A DNA stretch of 64,000 nt from Arthrobacter sp. M4 (GTDB lineage: Bacteria > Actinomycetota > Actinomycetes > Actinomycetales > Micrococcaceae). A model generated the notes under the pieces. That model was not told the DNA's origin. It ran no database searches and saw nothing but the letters and a program-made list of their open reading frames with translations. The translations under genes were made by a program, and so were the position numbers. The stretch is from assembly GCF_020251205.1 (NCBI RefSeq), contig NZ_JAIWYX010000003.1:124001-188000 (forward strand). The letters run 5' to 3'. Positions 55,161 to 63,543 of this stretch are shown one piece after another (position 1 is the first letter of the stretch; each line of letters begins with the position of its first letter).

Positions 55161-56320
55161 GCGAAGGCCTCCGCCAGTTCCCGCTCGGATTCTGCCAAGC
55201 GGATATGCCCGGAGAGTAACTCGGGCAGGAGAACATCCCGAAGTGACACGAGCTTCAGCACTTCCTGCTCCGCGACCAGGAGGCGCTGCCAGAGCGGTCT
55301 GAGATCCTCATCGAGTTGTCCAATGACGTGACTGCAAGGTAGGTCAACAAGTGTCGAGTCCAAATGACCGCGCTGGATATGCCCCATGGTCGTCGCCTTG
55401 TCCTTCGCGATCCGTTGGAAGATCTCGATCACGGCTTCCACACGATCAAAGACAAGCCAGGCAGGGTAACCACGCGGGATCACTTTGAAAATGTGCTGAT
55501 TGACAATCGCCTCGTCTCGGGCCCATCGATAAACGCCGAGCGAACCTGACCACGACATTAGGATGTCTCCTGGGCGAACAGTCTTGTCTTCTGGAACGTC
55601 GAGGTCGGTATAGACAGTCGATGGCCCGGGTCCGGAGTTCAGGTCAGCGATCCGAACGACCATACGCCCAGCACCCGTTGCGCCTTTGGTGTAGGCACCT
55701 CCGTTAACGAACCTAGCCAGGCTGGAGGCTGGGACAGGTTCCGACTCTACTTCAAGTAGTGCATTGACCTTGGCGCGGATCAGCTGAGGAATGAGGCGGA
55801 TCAGACGCTCGTTCGACTCGATCTTGTCTTCCAGACGTTCGAGAACTCCGACTATGAGTTCTCGCACGCTAGTTAGGGGAGGAACAGGATATGAGAGGAA
55901 GTCGGCCCGGCTAAGGGCAACCACTGCGCTTCCTGTAGCCCGCCCGGCACAATAGGAACGGTAGGCCGGCGTCCGCAACAGCCAGTAGATATAACGCTCG
56001 AACGCCGGATCTCGCTCTCGAAAGACAAGTCGGACCGTGTCCTGAGTCAGTCGGCCCGAAGGCACGGACTGTGGGAGGCGAGCGACTGAGCCGATCATCT
56101 CGCCGTCCTTGGTCGCTCCCTTGAGAGAGACGAACAGGTCGCCGGGCTCCAGCATCAGCTCAGATGGGCACTCGCCGCCATATGTCTTGAAGTCACCCCT
56201 GAAGCCGCCACCTGGAACGATGGAGCCTAGTCCAAGCAGAGCTGGACCTGGCGCCCCAACAAGGGCCCCCTTGTAGGTCTTTCCGCGAACGAGCTTCACA
56301 TAGTCGTCTAGGACAGGCAT
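55157..56320 (-). CDS. hsdS: Type I restriction-modification specificity subunit
   Basis: DNA-recognition subunit that gives both methylase and nuclease their target. About 387 residues from ATG 56320, two bases after the hsdM stop (a TTG at 56329 is the alternative). Two target-recognition domains are visible: the first (about 1-150) ends with LSRADFLSYPVPPL and a conserved helix (LIVGVLERLEDKIESNERLI), the second (about 185-330) ends with HLDSTLVDLPCSHV and the final helix with EQEVLKLVSLRDVLLPELLSG. The two-domain structure predicts a bipartite target sequence. Confidence 0.92.
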   Translation of the reverse strand: MPVLDDYVKLVRGKTYKGALVGAPGPALLGLGSIVPGGGFRGDFKTYGGECPSELMLEPGDLFVSLKGATKDGEMIGSVARLPQSVPSGRLTQDTVRLVFRERDPAFERYIYWLLRTPAYRSYCAGRATGSAVVALSRADFLSYPVPPLTSVRELIVGVLERLEDKIESNERLIRLIPQLIRAKVNALLEVESEPVPASSLARFVNGGAYTKGATGAGRMVVRIADLNSGPGPSTVYTDLDVPEDKTVRPGDILMSWSGSLGVYRWARDEAIVNQHIFKVIPRGYPAWLVFDRVEAVIEIFQRIAKDKATTMGHIQRGHLDSTLVDLPCSHVIGQLDEDLRPLWQRLLVAEQEVLKLVSLRDVLLPELLSGHIRLAESERELAEAFA

Positions 56321-56321
56321 G

Positions 56322-57914
56322 TCACTCAAAACCCAAGGCCTTCATCCCGGCTCGGATCTCATCTTCCAGCCCGTTCCCCTGTTCGAACTCGGCGTACAGC
56401 TCCTTTGTGAGCCGTTCAATCTTGTCGTGGATCGGTTCGGCGTCGGTCTGGGCTTCTTCAGTTCCGACGTAGCGGCCGGGCGTAAGGACGAAGTCGTGCT
56501 GCTTGATCTCGTCCAAGCTCACGGCCTTCACGAAGCCGGGCACGTCTTGGTAGCCGCCGTCATGGTTGCGCCATGCGTGGTATGCGCCGGCGATTTTCGC
56601 GATGTCGCGATCGTCGTCGAGGACCCGCAGGCGACGGGTCTCCATATCACCGAGCTTGCGGGCGTCAATGAAGAGAACTTCGTCCTGACGCTCGCGGTGC
56701 CCGTTGCCATGGCGCTCCTTCGAGACAATCCACAGGCTGACTGGAATGCCGGTGTTGAAGAAGAGCTTGCCCGGCATGGCGACGACGCAGTCGACAAGCT
56801 TGGCCTCGACCAGCTTCCGGCGGATCTCGCCCTCACCGCCGCTCTTGGAGGACAGGGATCCGTTTGCGAGCACGAACCCGGCAGTGCCCTTCGGGCTGAG
56901 GTGGTGGATGAAGTGCTGTACCCAGGCGAAGTTGGCGTTGCCTTCGGGTGGCGTGCCGTATTTCCAGCGGGGGTCATCGGCGAGCTTGGCGTTCCACCAG
57001 TTCGAGACGTTGAACGGGGGGTTGGCCAGGATGAAGTCCGCCCGGAGGTCGGGGTGGAGGTCTTGGCTGAAGGAGTCGGCTGAGCGGTCGCCGAGGTCTG
57101 CCTCAATGCCCCGCAGCGCGAGGTTCATCTTGGCGAGCTTCCAAGTGGTGTCGGTGTACTCCTGCCCGTAGACCGAGATATCAGTCCGTTTGCCTCCGTG
57201 CGCCTTCACGAACTCCGCGGACTGGACGAACATGCCGCCCGAACCACAAGCCGGGTCGTACACACGGCCGTGGAACGGCTCGAGCATCTCTACGAGGGTC
57301 TTGACCACGCTCCGGGGCGTGTAAAAGGCACCGGCGTCCTTTCCGGACTCTTTGCCCGCGAACTGGCCGAGAAAGTATTCGTATACGCGGCCCAGGACGT
57401 CGTCAGCGCCGTGGTCGTCGCTCTCGGTGAATCCGATCGAGCCGATGAGGTCGACGAGCTGACCGAGGCGACCCTTGTCGAGTCCCTCGCGCCCGTAGTT
57501 ACGCGGCAGCACGCCCCGGATGGTGGGGTTCTCCTTCTCGATCAAGTCCATCGCCTGGTCGATCTGCTGCCCGATTTCGGGCAGCTTGGCTACGCCCTGC
57601 AGGTATCCCCAGCGTGCCAGCTCGGGCACCCAGAAGACGTTGTGGCTGGCGTACTCGTCGCGGTCTTCCAGGAACATCTGGCGGCGAGCCTCGTTTGGGA
57701 TGTAGTCATCTGAGTCCGGGTCGCTCAAGGACACCTCAATCGTGCGGCGACGCTCCTCGAAACGGTCCGAGATGTACTTGAGGAAGACGAGACCGAGAAC
57801 GACATGCTTGTACTCGGAGGGCTCTTGGTTTCCCCGGAGGGCGTCCGCGGCATCCCACAGCCGCTGTTCGAGCAACTTGACCTTGACAGCGGCCTTTTTC
57901 GGAAGACGTGTCAT
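56322..57914 (-). CDS. hsdM: Type I restriction-modification DNA methylase
   Basis: N6-adenine methylase subunit of 530 residues from ATG 57914. The N-terminal helical domain reads LWDAADALRGNQEPSEYKHV and VFLKYISDRFEER. The SAM site is VYDPACGSGGMFV, and the catalytic motif is NPPF (about 298-301), followed by the WVQHFIHHLSPKGTAGFVLANGS strand region. A GCGGAGGG ribosome site precedes the start; the TTG at 57917 would also fit. It is the first gene of hsdM-hsdS-hsdR, with a tandem 10-bp repeat just upstream. Confidence 0.95.
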   Translation of the reverse strand: MTRLPKKAAVKVKLLEQRLWDAADALRGNQEPSEYKHVVLGLVFLKYISDRFEERRRTIEVSLSDPDSDDYIPNEARRQMFLEDRDEYASHNVFWVPELARWGYLQGVAKLPEIGQQIDQAMDLIEKENPTIRGVLPRNYGREGLDKGRLGQLVDLIGSIGFTESDDHGADDVLGRVYEYFLGQFAGKESGKDAGAFYTPRSVVKTLVEMLEPFHGRVYDPACGSGGMFVQSAEFVKAHGGKRTDISVYGQEYTDTTWKLAKMNLALRGIEADLGDRSADSFSQDLHPDLRADFILANPPFNVSNWWNAKLADDPRWKYGTPPEGNANFAWVQHFIHHLSPKGTAGFVLANGSLSSKSGGEGEIRRKLVEAKLVDCVVAMPGKLFFNTGIPVSLWIVSKERHGNGHRERQDEVLFIDARKLGDMETRRLRVLDDDRDIAKIAGAYHAWRNHDGGYQDVPGFVKAVSLDEIKQHDFVLTPGRYVGTEEAQTDAEPIHDKIERLTKELYAEFEQGNGLEDEIRAGMKALGFE

Positions 57915-57941
57915 CAAGAACGCCCTCCGCTAGATGTAACA

Positions 57942-57961
57942 GGTCGTTGACGGTCGTTGAC
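57942..57961 (-). promoter_or_regulatory. Tandem 10-bp repeat upstream of hsdM
   Basis: GGTCGTTGAC occurs twice in direct succession, 27 bp before the hsdM ATG. Direct repeats of one helical turn so close to a start are typical of regulator-binding sites. No dedicated controller gene is adjacent, so the binding protein is unknown. Confidence 0.35.
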
Positions 57962-58125
57962 CAAAAAATCCTCCGATATATATGAGCAACCAAATTGGGT
58001 GCTTGAAGTGTTGGCGGCAACGCGTACGAGTCGCAGTCGCGCATACAGCATGTCACAAGCATCCAATTCCCAGTGACGACCTAGCCCGTTGCTGTCCTGA
58101 GCTACGAAGGTGGAGAAAGGCCTGC

Positions 58126-60294
58126 TCATTCAGCACTCGCTACCTGTGCTTGCTCCTGGGTCGTCTCTTGAGCGCGGCCGCCGTCAGGAGCCGTAGCGAT
58201 AGTGAAACTTCCGCTAGCCAATGCATTGCGCACGGCCGACATGTACTGATCAGCCCGTTCCGCCGCTGCCTTCGCTTCTTCCGCGAATCGGGTGAACTGT
58301 CGGAATATCTCGCTGGCGGCCCTTTGCTCCTCTATGGGGAGTGCGGGAACCAACAGCTGGCGAATATCGACGCGCTGGACAGTGGCCCCTGACAGCATGG
58401 CCTGATTGTGGTCGGCCATAAGCTGCTGAGCCACGAAATCTGCATCCCATGCATTTTTTGGTGGTCGGACGAGCCCGAGATTACGGTCAACCTCCGCCCC
58501 TCCTTCGTCCCTGCAAACAAGTGTGATGATTTTTCGTCCCACGTTTGCGACCAGCACGTCACCACGCTCCGCGATCACCGGTTTGGTGCTTCGTGTTGTC
58601 TGCACGGGGAACATTTCGGGTTCGCCGGAACGAAGAGAGCTGAGCGTATAGACCTTGTGCGTCGTGGCCGAGTCTGCAGCATCAGAATCTTTCGGCTTCG
58701 TGTAGCTGCCTCGTGGAATGCAGAGCATGAGTTCTGAAACGGGCCGGAGGGGTACTGCGTCTACTTGCGGGGAAAGATCTTGCGGACTAGGTGGCGCCTC
58801 CCATGCGCGGATGGTGTTCTCCAAAGCCGCTATATCTTCTTGCACTTTTTTCGCGACTTGATCGGCTCGGTCCTTGGATAGAGGTGAAAGTGCAGCAAGC
58901 CATGATTGTGGTGTCGGTAAGGCATCTGGCGCCAGGAGTTTCTCCGTAGGAACCTCAACCGACATATTTGTTGTACCGCTCCCCCCGTCACGCCAAGTGG
59001 ACAGGATCTGTATCGCCGATGCGTAAGCTTCCCATTGCTGTTCCTCGGTGGTGTTTGTGTGCCTATTAGAGAATGCGCGGGTATCGGGAAGGCGCATCAT
59101 TAGGACTCCACGAGATTCAGAATGTGCACGGAGAACCAACACCGAGACAGGCAGCGCTGTATTGAGCTGGCTGTTTCCAGGAAGGCTAATAACGGCTTCA
59201 ATTGCTCCTCTGGCGATCATTCGGGCCCAGACTTCGCGCGCTTTGCCGCCTCGTGTAAGTGCAGCGGTGGGCAGGACAACTGCCGCGTACCCTTCTTCGG
59301 TGAGCTGCTCGAATGCGGCCTGAGGCCAGAGCAGGTCAGCCTGACCCTTCGGTGGCGCGCCGAATAACCATGGCCTTAGTGCGTGGGTTTCCGAAACCCG
59401 GAGCCCGAAGGGCGGATGGAGCACCACTCTGTCGTAGGACGAACCGTCCTCTGATTGGAGAATGTCAGCAATGTCCAGGTCCGCAGATAAATCCCGGAGG
59501 AAGAGCTGGCATGCTGCAGCTTCGAGAGCCGGTTTGTTGACGTCATTACCGACTAGCCGAGCACCTGGTCTGGTTTCGGATGCAGTCAGCAGAGTACGCC
59601 CAAATCCGCAGGCCAGGTCAGCGAAGGACCTTCCGCCTGGTGGCAGGATGCCGTCAAGGAAGCGCGCAAAGGCACGGGGGGCGGAGTGGACGTTCAGCGG
59701 TGATTTGGCATTCCTTGCCGTTGCCTCGATTATGTCCTCAGCTGCTTGGGACAGATCGGAAATGTCGGCAATGACCGCGCAGACATGCTCCAACTTAGGC
59801 GTGTCACCCCAGGCCTGCCGGACGAGTTCCAGTGATCCTCGAATGGCTGAACTAACGAGTGGACTGCTACGGGTGAGTTCCTGAGCGGCAGCAGTAATCA
59901 CTGGAGAAACATCAAAAGTCCCTCCTTGAGAATGCATTTTCCGGCTGCTGTTTGTGACCATATGAATGAGGCTCGTACCGGAGCGCCGAACCCAATGTTC
60001 TGCGCACAGGAGCGGCAGAAGTACTTCCACAAACCTGTCCACTGGAACAGCGCCGCGAATGGTGTCCGCCAAGACGAAGGCTTGAGGACGATTTACGACC
60101 TCTATGTTTTTGGACTTCAGCCACGCGGTCACCTTCGCAACTGAAAATAGTGGCCGGGCGGCGTTCTCGTTCACCGGTTGCGGGAAGCTCTTATCCCTAA
60201 TTCGCCAGTTGCTGACTGTGGATGGCGCCACGCCGGCGAGGCGGGCAATCCCTGAGGGGTTAATAAGCTGTTGTTCAGCAACATGAGCGGTCAT
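58126..60294 (-). CDS. HTH - N6 DNA methylase-like - HsdS-like fusion protein
   Basis: A 722-residue protein with three parts. Residues 10-60 are a MerR/XRE-like helix-turn-helix (PSGIARLAGVAPSTVSNW, R31). Residues about 195-420 are a type I-like methylase: SAM motif DLACGFG (226-232) and catalytic motif HPPFG (293-297), in which H replaces the usual N, D or S. Residues about 520-700 resemble one HsdS target-recognition domain with its conserved helix (GDVLVANVGRKI, then LLVPALPIEEQRAASEIFRQ). The start overlaps the NYN gene stop (TGATG), so the two are coupled. The protein could be a one-piece methylase-specificity subunit or, if the HPPF motif is inactive, a DNA sensor that controls the NYN nuclease. 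It also may repress its own promoter. Confidence 0.8.
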   Translation of the reverse strand: MTAHVAEQQLINPSGIARLAGVAPSTVSNWRIRDKSFPQPVNENAARPLFSVAKVTAWLKSKNIEVVNRPQAFVLADTIRGAVPVDRFVEVLLPLLCAEHWVRRSGTSLIHMVTNSSRKMHSQGGTFDVSPVITAAAQELTRSSPLVSSAIRGSLELVRQAWGDTPKLEHVCAVIADISDLSQAAEDIIEATARNAKSPLNVHSAPRAFARFLDGILPPGGRSFADLACGFGRTLLTASETRPGARLVGNDVNKPALEAAACQLFLRDLSADLDIADILQSEDGSSYDRVVLHPPFGLRVSETHALRPWLFGAPPKGQADLLWPQAAFEQLTEEGYAAVVLPTAALTRGGKAREVWARMIARGAIEAVISLPGNSQLNTALPVSVLVLRAHSESRGVLMMRLPDTRAFSNRHTNTTEEQQWEAYASAIQILSTWRDGGSGTTNMSVEVPTEKLLAPDALPTPQSWLAALSPLSKDRADQVAKKVQEDIAALENTIRAWEAPPSPQDLSPQVDAVPLRPVSELMLCIPRGSYTKPKDSDAADSATTHKVYTLSSLRSGEPEMFPVQTTRSTKPVIAERGDVLVANVGRKIITLVCRDEGGAEVDRNLGLVRPPKNAWDADFVAQQLMADHNQAMLSGATVQRVDIRQLLVPALPIEEQRAASEIFRQFTRFAEEAKAAAERADQYMSAVRNALASGSFTIATAPDGGRAQETTQEQAQVASAE

Positions 60295-60770
60295 CAGGCG
60301 GCGTCCAATCCAGCGATTTCAGTGCGTAGTTCAATTGTTCGATGGGCAGCTAGGCGCAACCGCTTAGCCAGGGACTCCGACCGGGCAACAACAACTACCT
60401 CTGCCCCACGTCCGGCAAGGGCGGAAATAGAGGTTGCGAAGCCCCCATCTCCACTCCCCACATGGACCTTGGAAAAGCGGTACTCGAGTCCTTCGGTGTC
60501 AAGTACCTCTTGCAAGGCCAAGTCCGCACCGTCCTTCCCAGGCTTGTAGAGCGACCGGCAGTTCCGCAGGTCGGACAAGGCAATCGCCAGCAACCCTTCG
60601 GTGCTCGAAACACCAACGATCACCAAGTCGTGATTAGTCATAGGCACCTGTCCCTTGTAGGCGGCCAAGAATGCATTGATAGCTGTCACTTCGATCTCGC
60701 CCGTGCCCAGCATGTTTTCAATATCAAGCAGGTGAACCGATCGACCATCTCCAAACATTGTATTCCCCAT
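60294..60770 (-). CDS. NYN/PIN-like nuclease-domain protein
   Basis: A 158-residue NYN-type protein. The acidic residues of the metal site are at LLDIENM (D16, with N19), GKDGADLAL (D80, D83) and VGSGDGGF (D108), the order expected for NYN domains, which cleave RNA. The domain fills the whole protein, and a regulatory partner is therefore expected; the next gene, translationally coupled, encodes the HTH-methylase-specificity fusion. The position beside an intact type I system points to defence. The ATG at 60770 is preceded by a weak ribosome site. Confidence 0.75.
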   Translation of the reverse strand: MGNTMFGDGRSVHLLDIENMLGTGEIEVTAINAFLAAYKGQVPMTNHDLVIVGVSSTEGLLAIALSDLRNCRSLYKPGKDGADLALQEVLDTEGLEYRFSKVHVGSGDGGFATSISALAGRGAEVVVVARSESLAKRLRLAAHRTIELRTEIAGLDAA

Positions 60771-60778
60771 TTCGTACT

Positions 60779-60847
60779 AAGAGTTTATGTTTTCAGAAAC
60801 ACTACGCCCCCTCAGGGGGGCTGTCAAGCAAGAGTTTATGTTTTCAG
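60779..60847 (-). promoter_or_regulatory. Duplicated 18-bp element with internal hairpin
   Basis: AAGAGTTTATGTTTTCAG occurs exactly at 60779-60796 and 60830-60847, 51 bp apart (close to five helical turns). Between the copies GCCCCC-TCAG-GGGGGC (60806-60821) forms a hairpin. The first copy begins 9 bp before the NYN start. The arrangement fits binding of a dimeric or looping repressor, perhaps the HTH protein of the same operon. Confidence 0.55.
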
Positions 60848-61024
60848 CAACAGCTTCGACATTGATGTTCACAACTATGTTCAGGATGTTTTGCCCTTGG
60901 CACTAAACAGATCAGCTCCCCAATTGCCCCCTGGCCCGCCTTCCCAAGGGGTCGGTAGCCCGATCCTCCGATCAGATTCACGGGGCAGGATGCCCCGTCG
61001 GTTGCTCACCCTGCTACTGGACGA

Positions 61025-61074
61025 GGTAGTGCTTGTAGTGGTTGTAGTGCTTGCAGTACTCTACAGTACTTGGT
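61025..61074 (+). repeat. Iteron-like 9-bp repeats and palindrome
   Basis: TAGTGCTTG, TAGTGGTTG and TAGTGCTTG follow one another, then AGTACTCTACAGTACT, a short palindrome. The block lies 50-100 bp before the winged-helix gene at 61123 and is likely an operator array for it. The remaining sequence from 60848 to 61024 holds nothing I can support. Confidence 0.45.
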
Positions 61075-61122
61075 ATGGTTTCACTACACTCCTAATGATC
61101 CCCAAGAAGTATGGAGCACATC

Positions 61123-61614
61123 ATGAATGACAACGAAGGTTTCTCGCTCATCTCGGTTCCGAATGAGTACGTCGGGGACGTGTACCGGCTCCTCGCTGAC
61201 TTATCCGAACGCCAGGATCTCGCGGAACGCGGCAGCCTGGTCCCCACCGAGGCGCAAGCCAACGGCCGGCTCTGGCCCCTCGAGAAGCTCATCCAGTTCG
61301 CCAACGACCGATCGAAGACCGCTTCGATCATCGGAGAGATCCTGGACGTCCTCGTCGATCGTCCCGAACGTCGGCTCAGCATCGACGAGCTCGCCAAGCA
61401 AACTGAACGACCTCGCAGCCAAGTCAAGATGGTTTGGACCCACCTCGGCCGCACCATCCGCGCCAGGTACGACACGAAGACGTGGCCGCTCACCGCCAAG
61501 TGGGCAGCCAATATGGAACCCCGCCCGGAAGGCCCAAACGTCGTGTACTACTGGCTGACTGACGAGCAGGCGGAACTGTGGAAGCAGGCGCGCGACGCCA
61601 GCCGAGACAGCTGA
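61123..61614 (+). CDS. Winged-helix protein of unknown function
   Basis: A 163-residue protein from the ATG at 61123, which has GGAG seven bases upstream (the ATG at 61111 contains that GGAG and is less likely). The central part LSIDELAKQTERPRSQVKMV (about 85-104) looks like a winged helix-turn-helix recognition unit. It has no membrane segment. It stands alone between the NYN operon and a strong terminator, with repeat elements in its promoter region, so a regulator of the island is a fair guess. Confidence 0.7.
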   Translation: MNDNEGFSLISVPNEYVGDVYRLLADLSERQDLAERGSLVPTEAQANGRLWPLEKLIQFANDRSKTASIIGEILDVLVDRPERRLSIDELAKQTERPRSQVKMVWTHLGRTIRARYDTKTWPLTAKWAANMEPRPEGPNVVYYWLTDEQAELWKQARDASRDS

Positions 61615-61627
61615 CGCACTGAGACAA

Positions 61628-61664
61628 GGAAGAGCGGCCCGGGTGATCCGCGGGCCGCTCTTCC
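61628..61664 (+). terminator. Strong hairpin terminator, 14-bp stem
   Basis: GGAAGAGCGGCCCG (61628-61641) pairs perfectly with CGGGCCGCTCTTCC (61651-61664) around a 9-base loop, 14 bp after the winged-helix gene stop, followed by TTTCG. Bases 61665-62006 after it contain no supported gene. Confidence 0.8.
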
Positions 61665-62006
61665 TTTCGCCGGGCGCGCAGAAAGCCGGACGATCACCAT
61701 GCTGCGGGAGCCCGGTGACACATTTGTCGTTTCAGGAGTCGACTGCAGACGCTCCCCCGAGTTCCGTGGTTGTGCAGACGAGATCTATTACTGCGAATCA
61801 CAGGAAAAAGTTACGGACGTCCGGCAGCATTCTGTCTCATCTATGGATCCGTTATCAGGACGGCAACAGCATCGTGTGTGCGGTTTTGAAAGTCCCCGTT
61901 TTTCCCGCGATTCCAAACATCCTCGATCGTCTCAGCAATGTGTCTCAGCTGGGCCTTTCTCAACAAAGGGAAAGTTGCCTTTGATGACGAGCAAGAGGGA
62001 GTCTGC

Positions 62007-62579
62007 ATGGGGAGCATTGGATACGCCAGGGTAGCACCGGTGATCAGAACGCGGATCTGCAGCACGCGGCGTTGAAGGCGGCAGGCTGTCATCGGATATT
62101 CACTGATCATGGCGTGAGTGGGTCGAAGGCCAGCCGATCTGAGCTGGACAAGATGCTCGATCACCTGCGTAAGGGTGACGAGGTCGTGGCCTGGAAGCTA
62201 GACCGCCCTGGACGCAACACCCGCACCTGCTGGCCCTCATCGACGATCTGGAACGCCAGGGCGTGCACTTCCGCAGCGTCACGGAAGGCATCAGCACAGC
62301 GGGGCGGATGGGCCGCGCCATGCTCACCGTCATCTCCGCAATCGCCCAGCTCGAACGCGATCAGCTAATCGAGCGGACCAGGGCTGGCATGACCGCGGCC
62401 TCCGAACACGGATGAAAGGGCGGGCGACGGGAAGTCACCGCCAGCCACGCCAAAGTCAACCGTGCCCGCGATCTGAAAGCTCAAGGGCTAAGGCCTGCGG
62501 ACATCTGGAAGATCATTGGCGCCAGCCGGGGGCTACCGTCTACCGCTACCTGCGTTTGGAAAGCAAAGAAGTGACCTGA
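62007..62579 (+). pseudogene. Serine recombinase (resolvase/invertase type), inactivated
   Basis: Translated pieces form one Hin/Tn3-resolvase-like protein: MGSIGYARV, a frameshift near 62033, then STGDQNADLQHAALKAAGCH, DEVVAWKLDRPGRNTR, a second frameshift near 62223, LLALIDDLERQGVHFRSVTE, MLTVISAIAQLERDQLIERT, an in-frame TGA at 62413 and the C-terminal helix-turn-helix VNRARDLKAQGLRPADIWKI. The catalytic serine region is at the first frameshift. It cannot be active and marks an old mobile element inside the defence island. Confidence 0.85.
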
Positions 62580-62673
62580 GCGAAACACGCCGCAACTGAC
62601 CGATAGTTGAAAACAAAACCGTGGGGGCCATGGAGGCGGGCATACGACAAGGCAGGGTTCTAGACTTCCTACC

Positions 62674-63543
62674 ATGACAACCCCGAAAGCGGCAGCTCCC
62701 CCCGCAGTTCAGAGGTACTGGAAAGCTGTTTCAAATATTCTGCGTACCGAATCACAGGATATTGCTGGACTCATTACCCATAGTGGGACCAGGGGTACAG
62801 CCGACGAGAACTCGATAATCAAGGTTCTTGGACAGGTGTTGCCACCGTCTACCAGGGTCTCCAACGGCGAAGTCATAGACGCAGACGGAAAAGTCTCCGC
62901 CCAGATGGACGCGCTGGTCCTTTCCAACACCTCGCATCCGATTCTTTTTGGCCAGACTCCCGATGAACTGATTTTCCCCGTCGAATCAGTACTTCTGGCC
63001 ATCGAGGTCAAGGGGAACTTGAGTAAAACGGATGTCGAAGAGGACATTGTGGAGAAGGTCAGAAAGCACCAAACGCTGAGCAGTCCTGATCATCCCCTCC
63101 CCGTTTTCGCGGTGTTCGCGCATGAAGCAACTTCTCATCCCAAGACTGTTGCGAAATGGTTCTATGGACTACCAGAAGATGCCCGTCCCAAGTTTTTCCT
63201 GGTGAACGATGCCGCCTTGTTTGGGATTCTTGACCCCAGCTCCGCTGACGGCTACGAAATCGTCATGCCGTTTGCGCCGAAAGCCGGGGAGGGTAATTCA
63301 AAGCCCGTTGCAGAGTTGGGGGGCGCAGAGACGGGCTTCTGGAGGCCCCTAAATCTTCCCATGGGCGACCAGGTTCGGGTTGACCACGGCGCAGGGATGC
63401 TGCTGTTCGTCAAGGCTGTTTTGGACGTCCTCAGCGCAAGAGGATACGCCGATGTCGCTTGGTTGGAACGCTACCTCGACAAGGTGAGCAGCAAAAGAAT
63501 TCGTTACGGCAAGGACAGCGATCCTGTTATGGAGCTTTCGTGA
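62674..63543 (+). CDS. DUF6602-like putative PD-(D/E)xK nuclease
   Basis: A 289-residue protein resembling DUF6602. The segment with Q-M-D-A-L-V-L (D79) followed by VLLAIEVKG (E and K near residues 111-113) fits a PD-(D/E)xK nuclease core. The N-terminal helical part contains GTRGTADENSIIKVLGQVLP, a conserved region in such proteins. No partner gene is directly adjacent on this strand, and the 3' end overlaps the convergent PIN-like gene by 17 bp. The island context suggests defence, but the substrate is unknown. Confidence 0.65.
   Translation: MTTPKAAAPPAVQRYWKAVSNILRTESQDIAGLITHSGTRGTADENSIIKVLGQVLPPSTRVSNGEVIDADGKVSAQMDALVLSNTSHPILFGQTPDELIFPVESVLLAIEVKGNLSKTDVEEDIVEKVRKHQTLSSPDHPLPVFAVFAHEATSHPKTVAKWFYGLPEDARPKFFLVNDAALFGILDPSSADGYEIVMPFAPKAGEGNSKPVAELGGAETGFWRPLNLPMGDQVRVDHGAGMLLFVKAVLDVLSARGYADVAWLERYLDKVSSKRIRYGKDSDPVMELS

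Noticed and set aside
60779..60847. CRISPR array
   Set aside because: Only two copies of an 18-bp repeat exist, the spacer region is a hairpin, and no cas genes are present; a regulatory element is more likely.
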